From contig JAJYEB010000026.1 in NCBI GenBank assembly GCA_021790375.1, positions 1-11,594 on the forward strand: 11,594 nucleotides of DNA. The letters are read 5' to 3'. Below the pieces are notes generated by a model. The model did no database searches. It saw only the letters and a list, made by a program, of their open reading frames with translations, and had not been told where the DNA came from. Origin of the DNA: Chloroflexota bacterium (GTDB taxonomy: Bacteria > Chloroflexota > Limnocylindria > Limnocylindrales > CSP1-4). The position numbers and the translations under genes are program-made. This document shows, one piece after another, positions 6,035-11,594 of this stretch; within the stretch, counting starts at the first letter, position 1, and every line of letters starts with the position of its first letter.

Positions 6035-6511
6035 GTGCACACGCGCCTTCCCGTTCCGGGTCCCTCGTACCTGAAGGAGGAGCCCGTCCTCCTTCCTGCC
6101 GCACCAGGCGATACTCCCGCGGCGGCCCTGGTCGGCATGACCAGGCCGTCGACGACCGACGACGGCTGGTGGCTCGCCGTCCTCTTCGTCCACGATGAGC
6201 AGGGCATCGTCGAGGCCGAGGAGCTCGCGCCGCGCTCGGGCCCTCCGCCGGTGCCGCCGCTGCACGTCATGGGGCCGGCGCTGGCCGGGGCGCTCTCGGG
6301 GTTGATCCTCGAGGACGGCGGCCGGCAGCAGCTCCGCCTGGCCCTGCCACCGGCAAGCGACGCCGCCCATCCGTGGCGCCAGCCGCTCGTGCTGCGCATG
6401 GCGGTCCGGTGGGAACCGATGAGGGCTGCCACCATGCGCCCGTCCGAACTGGCGCAGGCGGCGCTGCAGGCCTTCCGTCGCTCCCTGGCCGCCGCCGGCA
6501 GCCCGGCATGA
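6035..6511 (+). CDS. Protein of unknown function, 158 residues
   Basis: I do not recognise a family. GTG 6035 is chosen because a TATCCT box sits 7 bases upstream and no other start has better support. The protein is soluble, without a signal peptide or membrane helix. The centre (residues 44-64, GWWLAVLFVHDEQGIVEAEE) looks like two beta strands. Residues 75-105 (LHVMGPALAGALSGLILEDG) are a hydrophobic helix-like stretch, and the end (MRPSELAQAALQAFRRSLAA) is an amphipathic helix. There are no cysteines, so it is not another zinc-ribbon protein. It ends 42 bp before the membrane protein gene and is probably co-transcribed with it. Confidence 0.6.
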   Translation: MHTRLPVPGPSYLKEEPVLLPAAPGDTPAAALVGMTRPSTTDDGWWLAVLFVHDEQGIVEAEELAPRSGPPPVPPLHVMGPALAGALSGLILEDGGRQQLRLALPPASDAAHPWRQPLVLRMAVRWEPMRAATMRPSELAQAALQAFRRSLAAAGSPA

Positions 6512-6553
6512 GCACCGGGACAGCAGCGAGGTGAGAACCGTGGCCGGCCCGGC

Positions 6554-7549
6554 ATGAGCCATGCCGCCCGCGGGCTCCTGTCGTCGCCGGTGATGTGGCT
6601 GGTGGGTGCGGCCGGGTTCCTGGCGCGAGGCGGGATCCTCGTGCTCGCCCTGCCGATCCTCTCGCTGCCGACGCCGGTCGGCGTGACGCTGCTGGTCCCG
6701 CCGCTGTCGGTGACCACGAGCGGCATCTCGTCCGCGTTCGTGCCGGAGCTGCTCGCGGCAGGCGCGTTCACCGTCGTGGCCGTGGCGCTCGGGCTGCTGC
6801 TCGGCGTGCTCGCGGATGCCGTCGTCTACCAGCAACTGGCCGGCCTGGCACGCACGCACGACGTGGCCGGGCACGACGTGGCCGCGCGAGACGCGGCCGC
6901 GCACGACGTGGCCACGCACACCTCGATCCTGCCCGCCACGATGCCGGGCCCGCGGGGCGGGGCTCCACGGCTGGTCGCGAAGCTCGTCGGGGTGGAGATC
7001 CTCGCACTCCTCCCGGCGATCGCGATGTCGATCATCACCGTCAGCCGGCTGATCGCCGTGGGGGAGCAGGAGTACCTGCTGCCGTCCTCGACGAGCGTGC
7101 CCTACGTCGCGCGCGTGCTCCAGGGTGCGTCGACGGCATTGATGGCGCTGGGTGCGTGCCTGCTGCTCGCGGACGTGGTGAACGCGCTGCTCTCGCGCCG
7201 GCTGCTGCGGGGGGCCTACCGGCCCGAAGCGGTCCCGACGGCCGGACGGCCACGGCCGGCGGCTCGCGCCGCGCAGGCCCTGCGTGGAGCGGCACGGATC
7301 GCTGCCACGTGGCTGGCGGCCTGGCTCGTCACGATCGTCTCGCTGGTACCGGGCCTGCTCGCCATCACGCTGGCCTGGCCGGCAGTCCGGGACACCTACG
7401 CCGCGACCCTGTCCAGCGCGTCGCCGGGTCCCGTCGAGCTGGTCGCCGCGACCCTTGCGTTCGTGGCAGCGTGGATCGTCGCTCTGCTGGTCGCCGGTGC
7501 CGGGTCCGCGCTCCGTGCCGCCGCGTGGAGCAGCGGCAGGCTGCCGTGA
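6554..7549 (+). CDS. Multi-pass membrane protein of unknown function
   Basis: 331 residues with about six hydrophobic segments, near residues 27-49, 66-95, 143-165, 190-213, 250-275 and 294-317. Between the second and third segments lies a polar loop with an in-frame repeat (HDVAG HDVAA RDAAA HDVAT, residues 102-121). A second Arg/Pro/Ala-rich loop is at 215-245. No transporter, enzyme or secretion motif is recognised; the repeating pairs of helices suggest a glycerophosphoryl-type or DUF-like membrane scaffold, but that is a guess. ATG 6554 has no ribosome site at normal distance. GAGGTGAG (6528-6535) instead serves GTG 6540, a five-codon ORF whose TGA overlaps the ATG (ATGA), so re-initiation is plausible. 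ATG 6561 is out of frame. Confidence 0.72.
   Translation: MSHAARGLLSSPVMWLVGAAGFLARGGILVLALPILSLPTPVGVTLLVPPLSVTTSGISSAFVPELLAAGAFTVVAVALGLLLGVLADAVVYQQLAGLARTHDVAGHDVAARDAAAHDVATHTSILPATMPGPRGGAPRLVAKLVGVEILALLPAIAMSIITVSRLIAVGEQEYLLPSSTSVPYVARVLQGASTALMALGACLLLADVVNALLSRRLLRGAYRPEAVPTAGRPRPAARAAQALRGAARIAATWLAAWLVTIVSLVPGLLAITLAWPAVRDTYAATLSSASPGPVELVAATLAFVAAWIVALLVAGAGSALRAAAWSSGRLP
6857..6916 (+). repeat. 15-bp in-frame tandem repeat (4 units) in a membrane-protein loop
   Basis: Units CACGACGTGGCCGGG, CACGACGTGGCCGCG, CGAGACGCGGCCGCG and CACGACGTGGCCACG run without a gap, each five codons long, giving the His-Asp-Val-Ala loop repeat. Confidence 0.92.
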
Positions 7550-7569
7550 GGGGCCGGCCCGAGGGCCTC

Positions 7570-7578
7570 TGCTACACT
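7570..7578 (+). promoter_or_regulatory. Extended -10 promoter upstream of the zinc-ribbon/CPBP pair
   Basis: TGCTACACT matches TG-n-TAnnnT and differs from the box at 2414-2422 only in two positions of the hexamer. Transcription would begin near 7585, leaving a leader of about 37 nt. AGGAGG (7602-7607) lies in it, 14 nt from ATG 7622, rather far for a ribosome site. Confidence 0.5.
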
Positions 7579-7621
7579 CGCCCGACTTGAGGGATCTCCC
7601 CAGGAGGCGCCAGCCAGGCAC

Positions 7622-8278
7622 ATGGACCAGATCCTCACGCCGGTCGGGGACGCGATCACCACGTTCCTGAACGACCAGCACGTCCAGCTCGTGGGCCGGG
7701 CGATCGCGCTCTACGTCGTGCTGCTCTGGCTGGCCTGCGCCTACTGGGCCTACCGCGACCTGCAGTCCCGCACCGCGAACCCGATCGCACCGTACCTCGC
7801 GGCCGTGGTGATCATCCTCTTCACTCCGATCCTGTTCCCGTTCGGCCTGCTGCTGTACCGGCTCGTCCGCCCTGGAGAGACGGTCGCCGAGGCGAACGAG
7901 CGGGCGCTCGCCGAGGAGGCGATGCTGCGGGAGATCGAGACTCTGCCCCATTGCGCCAACTGCGACAGGCGCGTGGAGGCCGAGTGGCTGGTCTGCCCCA
8001 CCTGTCGCAACCAGCTTCGCCGGGTGTGCCCGTCGTGCACCCGTCGCGTCGAGCTCGACTGGGTCGTCTGCGCGTGGTGCGGGGCCGACCTCCTGCCGCC
8101 CGTCACCGGCGCCGCCCGGCCGACGTCCCCGCCCCGGCGCCGGGTCGTGCGCGCCGATGCCGGGGCCTCGCCCGGAGCGCTCTCAACCGACACAGAGATG
8201 ACGTCGCCCGCCCTCGGGACCGGGGGCCTCGAATCGGTTCGTGCCGATCGCCCCGTGCGGGGAACGCCGCTTCGGTGA
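7622..8278 (+). CDS. Two-helix membrane protein with double zinc ribbon
   Basis: 218 residues. Two membrane helices at about 23-44 and 56-80 are followed by an acidic helix (86-107). A double zinc ribbon comes next, with cysteine pairs 111/114, 125/128, 136/139 and 150/153 (CANC, CPTC, CPSC, CAWC). The spacing 10-7-10 between the pairs is regular, so two ribbons related by internal duplication are likely. The tail from 160 on is Arg/Pro/Ser-rich and probably disordered. Cytosolic ribbons anchored by two helices suggest a membrane-linked adaptor. The family is the general 'zinc ribbon domain-containing protein' type, with no known reaction. The stop codon is shared with the start of the CPBP protease gene (GTGA 8275-8278), so the two are tightly coupled. 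Confidence 0.82.
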   Translation: MDQILTPVGDAITTFLNDQHVQLVGRAIALYVVLLWLACAYWAYRDLQSRTANPIAPYLAAVVIILFTPILFPFGLLLYRLVRPGETVAEANERALAEEAMLREIETLPHCANCDRRVEAEWLVCPTCRNQLRRVCPSCTRRVELDWVVCAWCGADLLPPVTGAARPTSPPRRRVVRADAGASPGALSTDTEMTSPALGTGGLESVRADRPVRGTPLR

Positions 8279-9501
8279 GCGAGGGCCCGGGCCAGGGGCC
8301 GGACACGGTCCCGCCCGCGGGGTCCGGGGAGGACGGTTCCGGCCGGGTCAGGCCCGACCTCCGCGTCGTCGGGCGTCACGGCGATGACCCGGACCGGAGC
8401 GCAGCCGGCGAGGTCAGCGGAGGCGGGGACTGGCCGCCCGATGCCGCCGGCAGTACCGGCGCTGCCGGACTCGCCGCCGATGGGCTCACCTCGGACGGTG
8501 CCGCCGCCCCGCCCCACGGTCCTCCCGGAGCCGGCATCTTCAGCCTGGAGGGTCGGCCGGCGCCCGGCCTGTACGTGGCCGCATGGCTCCTCGCGGTGGT
8601 CGGGATCGGGCTCTTCGTCGTGGCCGGTGCCGCGGCGTCCAGCGCGTCCGCGTCGAACCCGGTCGGGCCGGCCGGAGTGGCGCTGTTCTTCGGCGCGTTC
8701 ACCGTGCTCACGGTGTCCCTCGCCAGCGCCGCGGGCTACCAGGTGCTGGCGCGCGCGGATCGCCGGGCGGATCGGTACCGCGGCCCTTCGCCGCTGATCC
8801 TGCTCGGGATCGTGATCTTCGGTGTGACCGTCGTGGTCGGGCTGCTGAGTGCGGCCGGCCTGATCGCACCGGAGTCGCAGTCGATCGGGGCGCTGGTGGA
8901 CGTCGCGCTGACCACGCTGGCCTACCTCGCCGCGATCTGGCTGTTCGTGGTCCGCACCCACGCCCTCGACTGGCCCGCCATGGGGTGGCCGGCGGGGTGG
9001 CGCATCCCGCCCGGCCGGTTCGCGGGCGACCTGATGTCGGGGGTCGCGATGATGGTCCCCACCTACTTCGTCACGATCCTGGTGGGCGGCGTGATCGCGT
9101 CGCTGCTCGGGGCTCAGCTGCCGGGCGTGCTGCCGGCACCGAGGACGCCGATCGACACGGTCGCCACGGTGCTGGCCGCGGTGGTGATCGCCCCGATCGG
9201 CGAGGAGTCGTTCTTCCGCGGGCTGGCGCTGACCGCGTGGTGGCGGGATCTGGGTCTCCGGAGCGCACTGCTGCGCGCGACGGTGTTCTTCGCGATCGTC
9301 CACATCCTGAACGTGACCGCGTCGAACGCCGGCGACGGCCTGCGGATGGCGGCGCTGCAGTTCATCGTGATTCTGCCCGTCGGGTACGTGCTGGGGTGGC
9401 TCTTCTCGCAGCGCGGGATCGTGGCTTCGATCGCCGGACACATGACGTTCAACGGGATCTCGGTGGTCCTGCTGCTGACGGCGGCGACGATCCAGCGGTA
9501 A
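8275..9501 (+). CDS. CPBP (CAAX/Abi) family intramembrane glutamic protease
   Basis: 408 residues from GTG 8275, which overlaps the previous stop by four bases. The frame is open further upstream, but only inside the preceding gene. Residues 1-95 are polar, Gly/Asp/Pro-rich and likely disordered. About eight membrane segments follow. All three CPBP motifs are present: Glu310-Glu311-x3-Arg315 (GEESFFRG), Phe339-x3-His343 (FFAIVH, with Asn346) and His389-x3-Asn393 (AGHMTFNG). In the family these residues form the glutamic protease site, as in Rce1. Bacterial members process membrane peptides, take part in bacteriocin immunity or have unknown roles. Co-translation with the double zinc-ribbon protein suggests a partner or substrate relation, which is inferred. 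The N-terminal tail is longer than in a typical CPBP protein. Confidence 0.9.
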   Translation: MSEGPGQGPDTVPPAGSGEDGSGRVRPDLRVVGRHGDDPDRSAAGEVSGGGDWPPDAAGSTGAAGLAADGLTSDGAAAPPHGPPGAGIFSLEGRPAPGLYVAAWLLAVVGIGLFVVAGAAASSASASNPVGPAGVALFFGAFTVLTVSLASAAGYQVLARADRRADRYRGPSPLILLGIVIFGVTVVVGLLSAAGLIAPESQSIGALVDVALTTLAYLAAIWLFVVRTHALDWPAMGWPAGWRIPPGRFAGDLMSGVAMMVPTYFVTILVGGVIASLLGAQLPGVLPAPRTPIDTVATVLAAVVIAPIGEESFFRGLALTAWWRDLGLRSALLRATVFFAIVHILNVTASNAGDGLRMAALQFIVILPVGYVLGWLFSQRGIVASIAGHMTFNGISVVLLLTAATIQR

Positions 9502-9513
9502 TGCCGCGTCAAG

Positions 9514-9531
9514 TCGCCGGAGAGCCGGCGA
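9514..9531 (+). terminator. Hairpin downstream of the CPBP gene
   Basis: TCGCCGG-AGAG-CCGGCGA is a perfect 7-bp stem with a 4-nt loop, 12 bases after the TAA stop and 14 bases before the next -10 box. There is no T-run. Its position between two transcription units supports a terminator or mRNA end-stabiliser. Confidence 0.4.
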
Positions 9532-9545
9532 TGAGTGCCTGCGCC

Positions 9546-9551
9546 TAGGAT
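9546..9551 (+). promoter_or_regulatory. radC promoter -10 box
   Basis: TAGGAT (TAnnnT) between the CPBP hairpin and radC. Transcription would start near 9558, giving a leader of about 90 nt that contains the small ORF 9573-9650. Confidence 0.35.
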
Positions 9552-9572
9552 CGCGCCAGCTCCCGGGGCCGG

Positions 9573-9650
9573 ATGGCGGAGGAATCGGCGGGCTCCGTTG
9601 TCCGGGCCCGGGAGCGCCAATCGCCGCCGCGAGCAGGAGCCGCCAGATGA
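9573..9650 (+). CDS. Possible upstream ORF of radC, 25 codons
   Basis: ATG 9573 opens a frame (MAEESAGSVVRARERQ...) that ends in TGA 9648-9650, overlapping the radC ATG 9647 as ATGA. It lies in the predicted radC leader and could couple translation to radC. A ribosome site before ATG 9573 is poor (GGGGCCGG only), so it may be chance. Confidence 0.25.
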   Translation: MAEESAGSVVRARERQSPPRAGAAR

Positions 9651-10705
9651 CCCTGTCGCCCGACGCCGTTCCCAGCGCAGCGTGCGAGGCCGCGGCGGCT
9701 CTCGGTCCAGCTGCCGCTCTCGGTCCAGCTGCGGGTCTCGCTCCAGCTGCGGCTCTCGTTCCAGCTGCGGCGCCGGACCGGCCGCTTCCGGGCCTTCCCG
9801 GGACGGAGCTCGAGCCCGCCGCGACCCTCGGGATCGCCGCGGCCACCGGGATCGCCGCGGTCCCCGACCCAGCCGGGGCCACGTCGCGTCCTTCGTCCGG
9901 CCCCCCTCGCTCGCCGGCCCGTGCAGCCGCCCGCCCGGGTCCCGGTCGCCTGTCGCGCGATCCGCGCCCCGTGCCCGGCCCGCGGATCGGTCCCGCGATC
10001 CGTCCACGCCTGATCCGCGAGCTGCCGCCGGAGGAGCGGCCGCGGGAACGGCTCGTGGCCCGGGGCCCGGCCGGTCTGTCGAACGCGGAGCTCGTCGCGC
10101 TGATCTGGGGGAGCGGCGCCGCCGGCCGGAGTGCCGTCGAGCTCGCGTCGGAGGCCGTGGCCACGCACGGTGGGATTGCCGGTCTCGCGGGCGCGAGCGT
10201 GGTCGAGCTCGAGTCGCTGCCCGGCGTCGGGTCGGCCCGCGCATGCCAGCTCGTCGCGGCGTTCGAGCTGGGGCGCCGCCTGCTGTCGGACTGGCCCAGC
10301 GGGCGGTTCACCGTGCGCACCCCGCGCGATCTCGCGGATCGGCTGGTGCTCCAGATGGGCCGCCTGGACCGCGAGGAGCTGCGCGTCGTGCTGCTCAACA
10401 CCAAGAACCAGGTGCTGGCCATCCAGACCGTCTACCAGGGCAACGTCTCCACGGCCCTCGTGCGCGTGGGCGAACTGTTCCGGGACGCCGTCCGGCAGTC
10501 GGCCGCGGGCGTCATCCTGGTCCACAACCACCCCTCGGGCGACCCCACGCCCAGCCCCGACGACCTGCACCTGACCGCGGAGGCGGTGGCCGCAGGGAGA
10601 CTGCTTGACGTTCCCGTGCTCGACCACCTGGTGATCGGTCACGACGCGTTCGTCAGCCTGCGCGACCGGGGCGTTGCATTCGAGCGGCCCGGGGGAGGGC
10701 GCTGA
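9647..10705 (+). CDS. radC: RadC family protein (JAB/MPN domain) with Ala/Pro-rich extension
   Basis: 352 residues, against about 225 for most RadC proteins. Residues 1-120 are Ala/Pro-rich with an 18-bp repeat and no domain. The RadC core starts at LIRELPPEERPRERLVARG (about 122), with the helix-hairpin-helix LESLPGVGSARACQLVAAFELGRR. The MPN/JAMM domain carries the full metal motif: His293-x-His295, Ser303 and Asp306 in VHNHPSGDPTPSPDD, with Glu upstream in RVGELFRDAV. RadC was linked to DNA repair, but this role is disputed and its real activity is unknown. ATG 9647 is favoured by AGGAG 7 nt upstream (9635-9639). GTG 9971 would give a protein of near-standard length (244 residues) but has no ribosome site. 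Confidence 0.93.
   Translation: MTLSPDAVPSAACEAAAALGPAAALGPAAGLAPAAALVPAAAPDRPLPGLPGTELEPAATLGIAAATGIAAVPDPAGATSRPSSGPPRSPARAAARPGPGRLSRDPRPVPGPRIGPAIRPRLIRELPPEERPRERLVARGPAGLSNAELVALIWGSGAAGRSAVELASEAVATHGGIAGLAGASVVELESLPGVGSARACQLVAAFELGRRLLSDWPSGRFTVRTPRDLADRLVLQMGRLDREELRVVLLNTKNQVLAIQTVYQGNVSTALVRVGELFRDAVRQSAAGVILVHNHPSGDPTPSPDDLHLTAEAVAAGRLLDVPVLDHLVIGHDAFVSLRDRGVAFERPGGGR
9701..9772 (+). repeat. 18-bp in-frame tandem repeat (4 units) in radC
   Basis: Units at 9701-9718, 9719-9736, 9737-9754 and 9755-9772 follow CTCGGTCCAGCTGCCGCT with one to three changes each. They encode LGPAAA, LGPAAG, LAPAAA and LVPAAA. A second small repeat, GGGATCGCCGCGG, occurs twice near 9830-9860 in the same extension (GIAAATGIAAV). 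Confidence 0.93.
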
Positions 10706-10714
10706 GGTACCGTC

Positions 10715-10816
10715 GGGCGGCCGCCGAGGAAAGCGGGCTGGTCGCCGAAGTCCGCTCTGCGATCGACGAGAACTCGGGGCGGTCGCCGAGAACGTCGGGC
10801 GGTCGCTGAGACAGCG
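10715..10816. repeat. Degenerate ~20-bp repeats after radC
   Basis: GGGCGGTCGCCGAGAACGTC (10777-10796) and GGGCGGTCGCTGAGACAGCG (10797-10816) are adjacent 20-bp units. Diverged copies start at 10715 (GGGCGGCCGCCGAGG) and 10735 (GGGCTGGTCGCCGAAG). The shared core is GGTCGCCGAG. Confidence 0.75.
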
Positions 10817-10943
10817 GCGGCGATCGCCGACGACCGCGCGGCGGTTGCCGGCACCTCGCAGGGAATGCCGTCCGGCGGTGGCGCTGAAGTGGGCGAGCCC
10901 GTCGACCCGGGGCCAGATGCGGGCGGCCGGGGATCGCCGCGTA

Positions 10944-10949
10944 TACTGC
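10944..10949 (+). promoter_or_regulatory. mreB promoter -10 box
   Basis: TATACT is the best -10 match in the window, in an otherwise GC-rich stretch. Transcription would begin near 10956, leaving about 90 nt of leader. No convincing -35 is seen. Confidence 0.5.
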
Positions 10950-11046
10950 GTCGCGCATTCCCCGGTCGCGCTGACGATCGGAACGCGTCAGGGCGCGCTC
11001 GCCGCTCCCGCCCAGTCACCAGCAGCAGGCAGGTTCCGCCACGAGC

Positions 11047-11594
<548 letters not shown>

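Larger units (their letters stand above)
10706..11046. other. Spacer between radC and mreB with short repeats
   Basis: 341 bp with no gene that I can support. The left half carries the 19-20 bp repeats, and GCGATCGC is at 10820-10827. The right half carries the mreB promoter and a leader of about 90 nt. There is no clear terminator for radC. Confidence 0.6.

Noticed and set aside
5963..7951. A 662-codon minus-strand open frame
   Set aside because: It is opposite the membrane protein genes. Its product is a low-complexity Arg/Gln/His/Asp string with no motif.
7951..8274. An extended upstream start for the CPBP protease
   Set aside because: The frame is open there only because it overlaps the zinc-ribbon gene. 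GTG 8275 in the GTGA overlap is the natural start.
7750..10422. A 890-codon open frame on the minus strand across the zinc-ribbon, CPBP and radC genes
   Set aside because: It is antisense to three genes with clear motifs. Its translation is Arg/Ser/Ala/His-rich without any domain, as expected for the reverse strand of GC-rich coding DNA.

Overview
The window is about 11.6 kb of very GC-rich bacterial DNA with compact genes, nearly all on the + strand. GTG and TTG starts are common, and several genes seem to follow a TAnnnT -10 box directly, with little or no 5' leader. The mix of a GuaB3-type IMP dehydrogenase-like protein, a deazaflavin (F420)-type DUF385 protein, GuaA, RadC and MreB fits a high-GC Chloroflexota lineage (Limnocylindria-like) or, less likely, an actinobacterium. 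This placement is inferred from gene content and style; no marker was searched.

Layout, left to right. (1) The 3' end of a GuaB3-family gene (1-422). (2) A 627-bp spacer with two unrelated 17-18 bp tandem arrays. (3) A gene for an N-terminal Xre/Cro helix-turn-helix joined to a domain that looks like a PD-(D/E)xK nuclease fold with an altered active site (1050-1898), with a plausible terminator at its stop. (4) A 530-bp repeat-rich spacer ending in an extended -10 box that points straight at a small GTG ORF. (5) A DUF385/Ddn-like protein (2619-2984). (6) A spacer with an exact 41-bp direct repeat and a promoter. (7) guaA (3273-5285), with an unusual repeat-rich N-terminal extension of about 145 residues, followed 2 bp later by a zinc-ribbon protein (5288-5947). 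(8) An unknown protein of 158 residues that looks leaderless (6035-6511) and a multi-pass membrane protein (6554-7549). (9) A two-gene unit with a GTGA overlap: a two-helix membrane protein with a double zinc ribbon (7622-8278) and a CPBP/Abi intramembrane protease (8275-9501). (10) radC with an Ala/Pro repeat extension (9647-10705). (11) A 341-bp spacer with another short tandem array and a TATACT box, then the 5' part of mreB (11047 to the window end).

How they work together: GuaB3 and GuaA both act in guanine nucleotide metabolism and bracket unrelated genes. The zinc-ribbon membrane protein and the CPBP protease are almost certainly co-translated and may work together at the membrane. RadC and MreB are housekeeping neighbours with separate promoters.

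No defence island, CRISPR array, intact mobile element, tRNA or rRNA was recognised. The most unusual property is the density of short tandem repeats, each of a different sequence. They fill most long spacers and also sit in frame inside the non-conserved parts of four proteins (GuaA, RadC, the zinc-ribbon protein and the membrane protein), where the units are multiples of three.
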